DNA of 64,000 bases from contig NZ_NCQY01000030.1 in assembly GCF_002894645.1 (NCBI RefSeq), forward strand, positions 194,302-258,301. The letters run 5' to 3'. Shown here piece after piece: positions 55,195 through 63,954 of the stretch. Each line of letters starts with the position of its first letter. Positions within the stretch are counted from its first letter, which is position 1. A program made the position numbers and the translations under genes. The DNA comes from Salinibacter altiplanensis. GTDB lineage: Bacteria > Bacteroidota > Rhodothermia > Rhodothermales > Salinibacteraceae. The notes under the pieces were generated by a model that was not told the DNA's origin, ran no database searches, and was given only the letters and a program-made list of their open reading frames with translations.

Positions 55195-55222
55195 AAAAAG
55201 CCCGCCCCTGGTGGGACGGGCT
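55195..55222 (-). terminator. Intrinsic terminator of the cold-shock gene
   Basis: On the minus strand AGCCCG and CGGGCT close a hairpin (55199-55222) that is directly followed by TTTTTCTG. It lies about 45 bases after the cold-shock stop and is oriented for that gene. Confidence 0.75.
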
Positions 55223-55225
55223 CCG

Positions 55226-55257
55226 GCTTTTTGGCATCGGCGCTTTTTGGCATCGGC
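55226..55257. repeat. 16-base tandem duplication
   Basis: GCTTTTTGGCATCGGC is repeated twice in direct tandem (55226-55241, 55242-55257), immediately downstream of the cold-shock gene and next to its terminator. It could have arisen by slippage. Confidence 0.8.
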
Positions 55258-55267
55258 TGCACCAGCG

Positions 55268-55477
55268 TTATCCGACCGGTGAGGCGTTGAGGGCACTGAG
55301 TCCCTTCTCCGTTCGCTCCGTCTCGAACGCAACGGCCTGACCCTCGCGCAGGTCGTCGCCGCCCGTCGCGCCGGTGATGTTGCTTACGTGCAGGAATACG
55401 TCTTCACCGCCCTCCTCGGGCTCGATGAATCCAAATCCCTTTTCGGCGTCAAACCACTTAATCGTTCCGCGTTGCAT
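55268..55477 (-). CDS. Cold-shock domain protein (CspA family)
   Basis: A 69-residue single cold-shock domain that binds single-stranded RNA and DNA and acts as an RNA chaperone. RNP1 is KGFGFI (14-19) and RNP2 is VFLHVS (27-32). The start MQRGTIKWF at ATG 55477 is the family start; the longer frame upstream has no protein character. The acidic changes (EPEEGGED) fit the proteome. The upstream region of about 290 bases to hisA may hold a long 5' leader, common in csp genes. It lies in the middle of the his cluster but on the opposite strand. Confidence 0.95.
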   Translation of the reverse strand: MQRGTIKWFDAEKGFGFIEPEEGGEDVFLHVSNITGATGGDDLREGQAVAFETERTEKGLSALNASPVG

Positions 55478-55765
55478 ACTGTAATCGTCGTTGTGTTTGT
55501 TGGTGCGCTCCGCCGTTGCCGCACAGGCCGCACGTCTGTTTGGCGTGGCGAGGCAGCGAGGGAAACGCAAGGTTAGTATTGAGTTAACACCTGCATTCAC
55601 GGTCGTCTTCACAGTTCCAGGCCACGGCGGCCTGGGCGGCTTCTTCACTCAGTTCCCGTTTTCCGTTTTGCCCCGGCCCAAAGGTCCCCCAACGAACATT
55701 GCGCCGCCTCGCGAATGGAAGAGACGGTTCTCACGAGAGTCTTTGTCCTGCCCCCCCTTCGTTGA

Positions 55766-56542
55766 ATGCCCCTTGTCATTCCTGCGATCGACATCCGCGA
55801 CGGCCGGTGCGTGCGCCTGCATCAGGGCGACTACGACGACGAGACCGTGTACTTCGAGGACCCGGTCAAGATGGCAAAGCTGTGGCGCGTGCAGAACGCG
55901 CAGACGCTCCATGTGGTTGACCTTGACGCGGCCCGGGGCGAAGGCGACCACAACCGCGACGTGATCGGGGCCATGTGTGACGCGCTCGACATCCCGATCC
56001 AGCTCGGGGGCGGCATCCGTTCCATGGATCAAATTGAGGCCGCCCTGGACCGAGGCGTCTACCGCGTCATACTGGGCACCGCGGCCGTCCGCAACCCCGA
56101 TTTTGTAGAGCAGGCCGTAGACCGGTTTTCGGCCCAGCAGGTGGTCGTAAGCATCGACGCCCGCGACGGAGAGGTCCGTGTGCAGGGGTGGACCGAAGGA
56201 TCGGGACTCGACGCGGTCACCTTCGCACAGGACATGGAGCGACGAGGCGTGCGTCGTCTCGTCTACACCGACATCAGCCGAGACGGGACGATGGACGGCC
56301 CCAACATTCAGGCGTACCGGGCGCTCGGCCGCCAGCTCTCCCACGCCAAGATCACGGCGTCCGGCGGCGTGGGTGACCACGAAGACCTGCTCGACATTCA
56401 GACCCTCCAGCCCTACGGCATCGATTCGGTGATCGTCGGCACGGCGCTCTACGAAAACCGCTTTCCCTGCCAGCAGTTCTGGGCCTGGCAGGACAAGGAC
56501 GCGGTCGACCTCAACACCTTCTCGACGGCCTCTCTCCGGTAG
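55766..56542 (+). CDS. hisA: Phosphoribosylformimino-AICAR ribotide isomerase
   Basis: Amadori isomerase of histidine biosynthesis. A 258-residue (beta/alpha)8 barrel: the first catalytic Asp9 in [22 protein letters not shown] in the second strand region, [19 protein letters not shown] and [14 protein letters not shown] (the second Asp region), and ITASGGVGD near the end. The barrel halves have the typical repeat pattern shared with HisF. It lies 41 bases before hisF on the same strand, so both are likely translated from one message. The C-terminal tail is a little longer than usual ([16 protein letters not shown]). Confidence 0.96.
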   Translation: MPLVIPAIDIRDGRCVRLHQGDYDDETVYFEDPVKMAKLWRVQNAQTLHVVDLDAARGEGDHNRDVIGAMCDALDIPIQLGGGIRSMDQIEAALDRGVYRVILGTAAVRNPDFVEQAVDRFSAQQVVVSIDARDGEVRVQGWTEGSGLDAVTFAQDMERRGVRRLVYTDISRDGTMDGPNIQAYRALGRQLSHAKITASGGVGDHEDLLDIQTLQPYGIDSVIVGTALYENRFPCQQFWAWQDKDAVDLNTFSTASLR

Positions 56543-56583
56543 TTCCTCTTCGCCTGCCTCCTTCTTTTCCTTTCCCGCCCCGC

Positions 56584-57390
56584 ATGCCCCTCGCGAAACG
56601 CATCATCCCCTGTCTCGACGTGGACGACGGCCGCGTCGTCAAGGGCATCAACTTCGTCGACATTCGCGACGCCGGCGACCCGGTGGAGCAGGCCCGCACC
56701 TACGACGCCGCCGGGGCCGACGAGCTCGTGTTTCTCGACATCACCGCCACGCACGAGGACCGCGACATCATGCACGACGTGGTGCGCCGCACCGCCGATC
56801 AGGTCTTCATCCCCCTCACCGTGGGCGGCGGGCTCCGCTCGGTCGACGACATGCGGGCGATGCTCCAGGCCGGGGCCGACAAGGTGGCCATCAACTCCGC
56901 GGCCGCGAAAGACCCGGACTTGATCGCCCGCGGTGCCGACGCGTTCGGCAACCAGTGCATCGTCGTGGCCATCGATGCGAAGCGGCGGGACGGGGACGGG
57001 CCTCCGTGGGAAGTGGTGGTCCACGGCGGCCGAAAGCCGACCGGCAAGAACGCCGTGGAGTGGGCCGTGGAAGCAGAATCTCGAGGAGCCGGCGAGATTC
57101 TGCTCACCTCAATGGATCGGGACGGCACCAAGGACGGCTACGACCTGGACCTGCTCCGCGCCGTGACGGAGCGGACCCAAATCCCCGTGATCGCCTCGGG
57201 CGGGGCCGGCTCCCTCGATCACCTGCGGGCGGGCCTCGTCGACGGCGCGGCCAGCGCGGTGCTGGCCGCCTCGATCTTCCACTTCCGCGAGTACACCGTG
57301 GAGGAGGCCAAAGAGCACCTTCGCAACGCCGGCCTTCCGGTGCGCCCTGCCCTGAACAACTGGACCGATCGATATGCCCCCACGGACTGA
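56584..57390 (+). CDS. hisF: Imidazole glycerol phosphate synthase, cyclase subunit
   Basis: With HisH it forms imidazole glycerol phosphate and AICAR. Barrel motifs: [16 protein letters not shown] (Asp12), [31 protein letters not shown] (second catalytic Asp), [11 protein letters not shown] and [12 protein letters not shown]. The 268-residue length is slightly above the usual ~253, with insertions of acidic residues. The last 17 bases overlap the start of a small membrane-protein gene, which suggests translational coupling. Confidence 0.97.
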   Translation: MPLAKRIIPCLDVDDGRVVKGINFVDIRDAGDPVEQARTYDAAGADELVFLDITATHEDRDIMHDVVRRTADQVFIPLTVGGGLRSVDDMRAMLQAGADKVAINSAAAKDPDLIARGADAFGNQCIVVAIDAKRRDGDGPPWEVVVHGGRKPTGKNAVEWAVEAESRGAGEILLTSMDRDGTKDGYDLDLLRAVTERTQIPVIASGGAGSLDHLRAGLVDGAASAVLAASIFHFREYTVEEAKEHLRNAGLPVRPALNNWTDRYAPTD

Positions 57391-57697
57391 CGATTCCCCC
57401 GACATGACGGCCGTCCGCCTGTTGAAAGGGGCCGCCCTCGTGTTTGCCACCCTCGGCGCGGGAATGGCGGCCTGGGGGCTCGACAAGTGGATTCGTTACC
57501 CGGAGGCTCGCGCAAGCCAGTTCGGGGTCGAAGCCCCACTCTGGCCCGCCTTCACTCTGTTCATCGTGCTTGCCGCGACCGTGGGGGTCCGCCTTCTCTG
57601 GATTGCAGCGGGGCGCGCTGAGGACGGCGAAGACCTCTTTGCCCGGCGCCACCGCCGTCGTCGGTCGGACCCGCCGCCCCCTCCAGAGTCCGAGTAG
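57374..57697 (+). CDS. Small two-helix membrane protein overlapping hisF
   Basis: A 107-residue protein with two predicted membrane helices (about 19-36 [18 protein letters not shown], and about 57-77 [20 protein letters not shown]), a cytoplasmic Arg-rich stretch (RRHRRRRS) and a proline tail. The ATG at 57374 overlaps hisF by 17 bases; an in-frame ATG at 57404 would give a 97-residue product and remove the overlap. No family was recognised. The overlap implies that its synthesis is tied to hisF, but the relation to histidine synthesis may be accidental. Confidence 0.6.
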   Translation: MPPRTDDSPDMTAVRLLKGAALVFATLGAGMAAWGLDKWIRYPEARASQFGVEAPLWPAFTLFIVLAATVGVRLLWIAAGRAEDGEDLFARRHRRRRSDPPPPPESE

Positions 57698-57700
57698 GGC

Positions 57701-58159
57701 CTAGGTCGTTGCCAAAAGGTTCTCGAGGATCGTTCGGGCACGACAGTAAACGCCGTCGACCTCGCTTGCCCGTGGGCCCGCCACATTCAGCACATGTACA
57801 TCCGCTTCTGCCCCCCACGCGTGAATCATCGGCACGGGCACCGGATCGACCAGACGAACGTGGAGGACGGGGGCCTCTCGTGCGGCGGCCTCGCGCCGTG
57901 TAAGGGCCGTCCCCCCGCCCAACGGAGCGGGCGCAATGATGAGCGTCCCGTCGCTGTCCCGCACGTTCCACGCCGTCCGCTGTGCATACGCGTCCGTCGG
58001 CGTTTCCCGCAGTGGGTAGCGGTGGGCAATCGGACCGTCTTCCGCCCGCCGCCCCCGCGGACACCATCCCCCAACCGGCACGTCGCAGGCCAGTGCCGCA
58101 TCGAGCGCCGCCCGGTCGACCCCCGTCTGCCCACCGGATACGATCTGTCGGAGCTGCAC
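57701..58159 (-). CDS. Putative molybdenum-carrier / YpsA-like Rossmann protein
   Basis: A 152-residue soluble protein opening with the hallmark SGGQTGVDRAALDAAL (8-23), the nucleotide- or molybdopterin-binding loop of the MoCo-carrier/DprA-related SLOG superfamily. GGWCPRGRRAEDGPI (30-44) and GTLIIAPAPLGGGTALT (about 71-87) are also family-like. The domain fills the whole protein. In relatives it is thought to bind a nucleotide-derived ligand; the molybdenum link is from the family name and not shown here. It converges on the preceding gene with a 3-base gap. Confidence 0.82.
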   Translation of the reverse strand: MQLRQIVSGGQTGVDRAALDAALACDVPVGGWCPRGRRAEDGPIAHRYPLRETPTDAYAQRTAWNVRDSDGTLIIAPAPLGGGTALTRREAAAREAPVLHVRLVDPVPVPMIHAWGAEADVHVLNVAGPRASEVDGVYCRARTILENLLATT

Positions 58160-58622
58160 GCGCCTTCAGGGTCGTGTGGAAAAAATCGCAATACCCTGAA
58201 CCCTCCGATCACCGTTCGGTTTCGACAAAAAACCCCTTTGCAGCCCACTTCCATCCCCCAAAACCGCTCCGGCATGCACACCCTCTACGGCGGTCGACCT
58301 TTCAGACGAATTCCGGACCAGGGGAACCAGACCTAAAGACGCCGACGGGCACAGCCCCGGAGACAGTGCCGACGCATCCTCCGTTCCCGGCGCGCACTCC
58401 GTGCCGACGTCCCTGACAAGCCAGTCTATACGTCTCCCCACCTCGAACGGGATCAACCGCGCCCTGCGGACGATTTGTCCGCTGCACGGCCGGGCGAGCC
58501 CGGGGGCCGTCAATTTTTCGTGATCGGACGGCGGGCCCACGATAATTGGAGCAGTCGGCCGTTAGGTTGGTCCGATGCTCTGGGTCCCTTGCCGTTCTCA
58601 CTTCCTCGTCGCCCCAACAACG
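58160..58622. other. Intergenic region upstream of lolA
   Basis: About 460 bases between the divergent YpsA-like and lolA genes. No credible frame, repeat or terminator was recognised. Both promoters should be here. Confidence 0.4.
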
Positions 58623-59264
58623 ATGTCACGACGCGCTGCGCTGCTCGGCCTTCTACTGTGCATGATGCCCGTCCTCTCAGCGGGCGCGCAGGACGACTCG
58701 TCCCTTCAGGCGTTGCAATCACGCTACGGCGCCCTGGAGGGCCTCCGGGCCACCTTCACGCAGGTAAGCGCCACCGGGTTTGCGGACGACTCAACCCGGG
58801 TCGAAGGGACTGTGCTCCTTGCCGGGAACCAGTATCGGGTGGAGACGCCGACGCAGACCGTTGTGACGGACGGCGCCACGACGTGGATCTACTCCCGCGC
58901 CGATAGTCAGGTCGTGGTGAACACGGCCGAGGCGGAGGCCTCCACCCTAACGCCACAGACCTTTCTCACGACCGCAGCGGCGAGATACGACCTCACCTCC
59001 ACCCGCTCCGCCTCACGAAACGATGCCCCACACGAAGTACTGGCCCTAACCGCGGCGAATTCGTCGGCGCGATTCGAGGAAGCAACGTTGTGGGTCCGGC
59101 GCTCCGATCGCATTGTCACGCGCCTCCGGGCCGCCGACCAGAACGGGTCGACCTTGGACCTTCGACTGCGTAGCATCCGGATCGATCCGCGCATCAGTGG
59201 GGATCCTTTTTCATTCTCTGTGCCCGAGAACGTAGAGGTCGTAGACCTTCGCCCTGCCAACTGA
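58623..59264 (+). CDS. lolA: LolA-like outer-membrane lipoprotein carrier
   Basis: Periplasmic chaperone that ferries lipoproteins from the inner membrane to the outer membrane. A signal peptide (residues 1-22, RRAALLGLLLCMMPVLSAGA) precedes a LolA fold: LQSRYGALEGLRATFTQVS with the family's first helix and strand, VEGTVLLAGNQYRVETP, TDGATTWIYSRADSQVVVN and the C-terminal SFSVPENVEVVDLRP. The 213-residue length is normal. ATG 58623 gives the signal peptide at the N-terminus. A membrane protein gene follows after 49 bases on the same strand. Confidence 0.9.
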   Translation: MSRRAALLGLLLCMMPVLSAGAQDDSSLQALQSRYGALEGLRATFTQVSATGFADDSTRVEGTVLLAGNQYRVETPTQTVVTDGATTWIYSRADSQVVVNTAEAEASTLTPQTFLTTAAARYDLTSTRSASRNDAPHEVLALTAANSSARFEEATLWVRRSDRIVTRLRAADQNGSTLDLRLRSIRIDPRISGDPFSFSVPENVEVVDLRPAN

Positions 59265-59313
59265 GGGACGGCTCGGGGGCTGAACAATTCTGGAACGAAT
59301 CTCACAACGCGTC

Positions 59314-60483
59314 GTGAGTCGACGGCGGTGGTTTCAAATCGGGAGCTTCGTCCTGGCGGGCGGCCTTTTGGTCCTCGCCCTGTACGGCGTAGAGATGGAC
59401 AACATCTGGACGGCCTTTCGGGAGGCCGACTACCGCTGGCTGCTCCCCTTGGTCGTGCTCGTGCTGGGCAGCAATCTGTTTCGCGCCTGGCGCTGGCAGA
59501 TCCTAGTGGAGGCGCTGCCCAGGCCCGAGGATCAGGAGAAGAGTGCCCTCTCTTCTGCCCGCATGCTGGAGGCCTCCTTCTCCTCGGTCATGATTGGCTA
59601 CATGGTAAACTACGTGGCCCCCCGGATGGGGGAGGTGGCACGGACCGCCAACCTTTCCGCCCGCACCCGCCACCGCTTTAGCAGCATCCTTGGCACCGTC
59701 GTCTCTGAACGCATTTTCGACACGGCCGTGCTGGGAGCAGCCCTCTTGAGTGCCGTCGGGCTGCTGTTTGATCGTCTCGACGTGCTGCGCGAACAATTCG
59801 TGAGCCCCGCGTGGGCCCGCCTCCAATCCGTTTCCCTCGACTGGCTCCTGGGTGGCATGCTCGGCGCAGGACTGCTGCTTCTCGTCCTCGTGTGGGGCAC
59901 TCGTTGGCTCTTTCGGCGCAACGACACGTGGCCGAGGCGCGTTTGGGAAACCACCCTCAAGCCCGTCGCCGTATCGTTTCGGGAAGGCATGGCGACGCTG
60001 GTGGGGTCGCCACGCCGAGGGGCCATCGCCCTCTCAACGATTGGCATGTGGGCCGGATACCTGCTGATGGCCTACCTCCCCTTCCGAATGCTCCACCTTG
60101 CCGAGCCGTACGGCATTGGACTTCTGGATGCATGGGCGCTCATGGCCATCGGTGCAATCGGCATTCTGGTGCCCTCCCCCGGGGGCATCGGGTCGTACCA
60201 CTACATCACCGAGCAGGCGCTCGTCCACCTGTACGGCGTCCCGTCGGCCGAGGCCCTCACCTATGCCGTCCTCACCCACGGGGCACAGCTCGTCTTCTAT
60301 ATTCTGGCCGGCCTCGTGGCGGTGGTGTATCAGGGCAGTGGCCTCCGCCCCGTTTTCGCCGCTTGGGGCAGTTCCACGCCCAAAAATGCCGCGGCGGACG
60401 TCCCGGCGCCCCACCCCCCGCGTGATGAGGGCGAGCCGTCCGCGTCCGTGGCCTCTTCGGGCGGTCCCTCCACCAGCGACTGA
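59314..60483 (+). CDS. Lysylphosphatidylglycerol synthase TM-region (UPF0104/AglD-like) protein
   Basis: A 389-residue polytopic membrane protein with about eight helices. It matches the flippase-like LPG_synthase_TM family (UPF0104), with SNLFRAWRWQILVEAL, a VAPRMGEVARTANLS block (about 100-115), VVSERIFDTAVLG, and VPSPGGIGSYHYITEQAL (about 288-305), the conserved loop of the family. The lysyl-transferase domain of MprF is absent, so only the transport-like part is present. The C-terminal ~40 residues are acidic and disordered. The start is GTG 59314. It is 49 bases downstream of lolA; the two may share a transcript. Substrate unknown. Confidence 0.9.
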   Translation: MSRRRWFQIGSFVLAGGLLVLALYGVEMDNIWTAFREADYRWLLPLVVLVLGSNLFRAWRWQILVEALPRPEDQEKSALSSARMLEASFSSVMIGYMVNYVAPRMGEVARTANLSARTRHRFSSILGTVVSERIFDTAVLGAALLSAVGLLFDRLDVLREQFVSPAWARLQSVSLDWLLGGMLGAGLLLLVLVWGTRWLFRRNDTWPRRVWETTLKPVAVSFREGMATLVGSPRRGAIALSTIGMWAGYLLMAYLPFRMLHLAEPYGIGLLDAWALMAIGAIGILVPSPGGIGSYHYITEQALVHLYGVPSAEALTYAVLTHGAQLVFYILAGLVAVVYQGSGLRPVFAAWGSSTPKNAAADVPAPHPPRDEGEPSASVASSGGPSTSD

Positions 60484-60625
60484 GACAGTGGCAAAGCCCC
60501 ATTCCCCAGTGCATCCCCCAGTGAAAGTGGGACGGCCCCCACAGGGAGATTCCAAACACCGCGCCTCCAGAGTCGTCCGCCGCTCCCGCCATGGCTGAAA
60601 GAAGCGGTGCACCCTTCCGCTCTTC

Positions 60626-60637
60626 GCAAAATTTTGC
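60626..60637. promoter_or_regulatory. Perfect palindrome upstream of mdh
   Basis: GCAAAATTTTGC is a perfect 12-base palindrome about 80 bases upstream of the mdh start, close to an AT-rich patch TTATTTAAGGAG. It could be an operator or simply part of the promoter. Confidence 0.35.
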
Positions 60638-60716
60638 TGGCAGCCCGTTCGCTCATTTCCTTATTTAAGGAGAGCATCCTGCATCCCCTCTTCTTCTCCA
60701 AATCCTTCAGCATCCC

Positions 60717-61661
60717 ATGAAAGTTACTGTGATCGGTGCCGGCAATGTCGGCGCCACCGTCGGCGAATGCGTGGCCCGGCTCGACGTGGCAAATGAGGTC
60801 GTCATGGTCGACATCAAAGACGGCATGCCGCAGGGCAAGGCCCTCGACATGCGGGAGTCGAGCCCCATCCACGGCTTCGACACCCGCGTGACGGGCACGA
60901 ACGACTACGGCCCCACGGAGGACTCGGACGTGTGCATCATCACGGCCGGCCTGCCCCGCAGCCCCGGAATGAGCCGCGACGACCTGTTGGCCAAGAACAC
61001 GGAGATTGTGGGCGGCGTGACCGAACAGTTCGTGGAGGGCAGTCCGGACAGCACCATCATTGTAGTGGCAAACCCGCTCGACGTGATGACCTACGTCGCC
61101 TACGAGGCGAGCGGCTTCCCCACGAACCGCGTGATGGGCATGGCCGGCGTGCTCGACACCGGCCGCTTCCGCTCCTTCATCGCCGAGGAGCTGGACGTCT
61201 CGGTCCGCGACGTGCAGGCGCTCCTGATGGGCGGGCACGGCGACACGATGGTGCCCCTGCCCCGCTACACCACGGTCGGCGGCATCCCGGTCCCGCAGCT
61301 CATCGACGACGATCGGATTGAGGAGATTGTGGAGCGCACAAAGGGCGCCGGCGGCGAGATTGTGGACCTGATGGGTACCTCCGCCTGGTACGCCCCGGGC
61401 GCCGCAGCGGCCGAGATGACAGAGGCCATTTTGAAGGACAACAAGCGCATCCTCCCCTGCGCGGCCTACTGCGATGGCGAGTATGGCCTGGAAGATCTCT
61501 TCATCGGTGTGCCCGTAAAGCTTGGGGCCGGGGGCGTGGAAGACATCATCGAGGTCGACCTCGATGCCGACGAGAAGGCCAAGCTCAAAACCTCTGCCGG
61601 ACACGTGCACGGCAACCTGGACGACCTCCAGCGCCTTCGCGACGAGGGCAAGATCGGATAG
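60717..61661 (+). CDS. mdh: Malate dehydrogenase (LDH-like type)
   Basis: Interconverts malate and oxaloacetate with NAD in the TCA cycle. GAGNVG (7-12) is the nucleotide-binding loop and Asp32 (MVDIKDG) selects NAD. Substrate-binding Arg81 and Arg87 are in AGLPRSPGMSRDD, where Arg81 in place of the LDH Gln marks malate specificity; His174 is in GGHGDTMVP. The 314-residue length fits the tetrameric LDH-like MDH known from Chlorobi, Chloroflexi and Salinibacter. A terminator-like hairpin follows. Confidence 0.96.
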   Translation: MKVTVIGAGNVGATVGECVARLDVANEVVMVDIKDGMPQGKALDMRESSPIHGFDTRVTGTNDYGPTEDSDVCIITAGLPRSPGMSRDDLLAKNTEIVGGVTEQFVEGSPDSTIIVVANPLDVMTYVAYEASGFPTNRVMGMAGVLDTGRFRSFIAEELDVSVRDVQALLMGGHGDTMVPLPRYTTVGGIPVPQLIDDDRIEEIVERTKGAGGEIVDLMGTSAWYAPGAAAAEMTEAILKDNKRILPCAAYCDGEYGLEDLFIGVPVKLGAGGVEDIIEVDLDADEKAKLKTSAGHVHGNLDDLQRLRDEGKIG

Positions 61662-61682
61662 CCCGACGCGAGATAGACGGGA

Positions 61683-61700
61683 GGCGGCCTCACGGCCGCC
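61683..61700. terminator. Hairpin between convergent mdh and CDF genes
   Basis: GGCGGCC-TCAC-GGCCGCC is a perfect 7-bp stem with a 4-base loop, centred in the 49-base gap between two converging genes. There is no long T-run; it may act in both directions. Confidence 0.65.
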
Positions 61701-61710
61701 CTGCCCCGTC

Positions 61711-62685
61711 TTACTTCCGTACGTCCCGGAGTGGATCCGAGGGCTCCCGGTGCTCCTCCGGATGGGCCTCGTCGTGACGACGAGGCTCAAGGTGGGCCGT
61801 GACGTGCACGTCTTCGTCCGGAAACAGGGCGTCGACCCGGTTCTCAACCGCGTGGGAGCGGGCATGGGCCTCGTGAATCGGCATGTCGCCCGGAAACATC
61901 AGGTGGTACTCGATCCACACTTGATCGCCGGAGCGCCGGTGGCGCACCTGGTGAAAACTAGCGATGCGTCCTTCCTTTACCGCAGCGCCCAGCTCTTCGA
62001 GCAGTGCAGCGGAGGCCTCCCGGTCCGCCTCGTCCATCAGGCCGTACACGGACCGGCGAAGCAGCCCGGTCGCCGTCCACACGATGTTGGCCGCCACGAG
62101 CAGCCCCACCGCCGGGTCGAGCCACCGGATCCCGGTGATCCACACCAGCCCGACGCCGACGAGGACCCCAAGGCTCGTCCACATGTCGGTCAGCACGTGC
62201 TCGCCGTTGGACACGAGAATGAGGCTGTTGGTGCGCCGCCCCACGCGGACGAGATACTTTCCGAGTGCAAAGTTGACGGCCGTAAGCCCACCGATCAGGA
62301 AGAAGCCCACGTCGAGTTGTCGCAGGGCGGGGCCTGTCAGAAGGTCTTGCACCGCCATCCAGGCGATGCTCGCCGCGGCGGCGAGAATCAGGGTGCCCTC
62401 CACGGCCGACGCAAAATAGGCGACCTTGCCGTGGCCGTACGGGTGATCCACATCCGGGGGCGTCGAGGCGTACCACAGACTGAAGCCCGCAAACCCGGTC
62501 GCGAAGAGGTGGATCACCGACTCGGCGGCGTCGGAAAAGATCGCGGTGCTGCCGGTGAGGGAGGCCGCCGTGAGCTTCCCCACGAGCATCAGGAACGATA
62601 CCAGCAGGCTCGCCGCCATGGCCCGCCGACGAGCACGTTCCGCCTCGGCCTTAGGTTTATCATGTGAGGGCTGAACGCTATCCAT
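61711..62685 (-). CDS. Cation diffusion facilitator (CDF) transporter
   Basis: A 324-residue metal/proton antiporter (zinc, iron or cobalt class). Six transmembrane helices and a C-terminal cytoplasmic ferredoxin-like domain (VKEGRIASFHQVRHRRSGD, then HVTAHLEPRR) are present. Metal-site candidates are D in SDAAESVIH (about 49) and HVLTD (H-x3-D) in helix 5, where the family has HxxxD. DHPYGHGKVAYFAS is the conserved linker. The start ATG 62685 was chosen because the long frame upstream is antisense to the next gene. The C-terminal tail carries many His, Asp and Glu (RRHDEAHPEEHREPSD), which may bind metal. Confidence 0.92.
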   Translation of the reverse strand: MDSVQPSHDKPKAEAERARRRAMAASLLVSFLMLVGKLTAASLTGSTAIFSDAAESVIHLFATGFAGFSLWYASTPPDVDHPYGHGKVAYFASAVEGTLILAAAASIAWMAVQDLLTGPALRQLDVGFFLIGGLTAVNFALGKYLVRVGRRTNSLILVSNGEHVLTDMWTSLGVLVGVGLVWITGIRWLDPAVGLLVAANIVWTATGLLRRSVYGLMDEADREASAALLEELGAAVKEGRIASFHQVRHRRSGDQVWIEYHLMFPGDMPIHEAHARSHAVENRVDALFPDEDVHVTAHLEPRRHDEAHPEEHREPSDPLRDVRK

Positions 62686-62790
62686 GATGGGTGTCGTACC
62701 TGAGAAGACTTCTCCAGGTTCACCATTTTCTTCCTTTTCGCACCGCAGCGGGCCTTCGCTCCTGCCGTCGCCCCCACCCAACGCTCCGCC

Positions 62791-63954
62791 ATGGCTCATC
62801 TCGACCACATCGGCATCGCCGTCGACGACGCCGCGGCCGTCGTCGAACGGTTCCGTGACCTGCTCGGCACCGCGGCCTACAAGACGGAGGCCGTGCGTGG
62901 CCAGCAGGTGCGGACGCACTTCCTGGACGCCGGCTCGGCCAAACTCGAACTCCTGGAGGCACTCGGGGACGATTCTCCGGTGCAGCACTTCCTCGATCGG
63001 CAGGGAGAAGGGCTGCACCACGTGGCGTTTGAGGTGGACGACCTATCGGCCACAATGGCGCGACTCCGGAACGCCGAGTTCGAGCTGCTGAGTGAGGATC
63101 CCCAAGACGGGGCGGACGCCAAGCGGATTGCGTTCGTGCATCCCGCACAAACCCACGGAGTGCTGGTCGAGTTTTGTGAATCGACTAGGCCCGACTGGAC
63201 GCCCCGGACGGTCCCCCGCCACGACGGTCACCTCGAGGTCTTCGAGCGCGGAGCGCGGGACCACCCGTCCCTCCTCGTCCTCCATGGCGCCGCGGGCACG
63301 ACCCGACACGACGCGGCCTCGCTCATGCGGCACTTGGAGTCGTCCTTCCACGTCGTCGGCGTCAACCTGAGCGGGCACGGCGCCTCGGCCGTTCCCAACG
63401 ACATCTCTTTTTCACTCGACCTGTTCGCCGAGGACGCGCGCTCCATCCTAGACGCGATCGACCTGCCCTCGGCGCACGTCTTTGGCTTCTCGCTCGGCGG
63501 CGGCGCAGCGCTCCGTCTCGCCCAGATGCATCCGGGCCGTATCGATCGTCTCGCCGTCCTCCAAACAAACGCCCACTGGACGGATGCCCACGCCCGTCGC
63601 ATGCAGAGGCGACTCGATCTCGACGACCTGGCGGACCCGGCCTCCGCCCGCGCAGAGCGGCTCCGGGCCCGCCACGATGCGCCCAAGCGTCTCCTTCGGG
63701 CCCTCCAGTCGTTTGTCACCACCCTGCCAGACGCGTCCGACACGCTCACCCAAACCCTGCCGGACCTCGACACCCCGACCCTCGTGGCGGGCCTGGATCG
63801 AGACCCCCTCTTCGAACTGGCGTCCACACGGGCGCTCCACGACGCACTGCCGAACGCGCGGCTGGCCATTCTCCCCGGCGATACCCATAGCCTCTCGCGC
63901 GCTCCAACTGGCCTCCTTGCCTCCCTCCTGACGAGTCACTTTTCAGAGGCGTAG
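62791..63954 (+). CDS. Fused VOC epimerase-like and alpha/beta hydrolase protein
   Basis: A 387-residue protein of two parts. Residues 1-132 form a glyoxalase/VOC domain that closely follows methylmalonyl-CoA epimerase: LDHIGIAVDD (H6), GLHHVAFEVDD (H76/H77) and VLVEFCE (E127) are metal-site candidates. Residues 145-387 form an alpha/beta hydrolase: LVLHGAAGTTRHD (162-174) for the oxyanion hole, the nucleophile Ser234 in GFSLGGG, an acid at D336/D338 and His366 in PGDTHSL. The two parts are joined without a stop, by a short linker (about 133-145). A methylmalonyl-CoA epimerase in the propionyl-CoA route is plausible for the first part; the partner function of the hydrolase is open. It is divergent from the CDF gene. 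Confidence 0.85.
   Translation: MAHLDHIGIAVDDAAAVVERFRDLLGTAAYKTEAVRGQQVRTHFLDAGSAKLELLEALGDDSPVQHFLDRQGEGLHHVAFEVDDLSATMARLRNAEFELLSEDPQDGADAKRIAFVHPAQTHGVLVEFCESTRPDWTPRTVPRHDGHLEVFERGARDHPSLLVLHGAAGTTRHDAASLMRHLESSFHVVGVNLSGHGASAVPNDISFSLDLFAEDARSILDAIDLPSAHVFGFSLGGGAALRLAQMHPGRIDRLAVLQTNAHWTDAHARRMQRRLDLDDLADPASARAERLRARHDAPKRLLRALQSFVTTLPDASDTLTQTLPDLDTPTLVAGLDRDPLFELASTRALHDALPNARLAILPGDTHSLSRAPTGLLASLLTSHFSEA

Noticed and set aside
62686..63021. N-terminal extension of the CDF transporter
   Set aside because: The additional codons are antisense to the VOC/hydrolase gene, and the CDF topology starts properly at ATG 62685.
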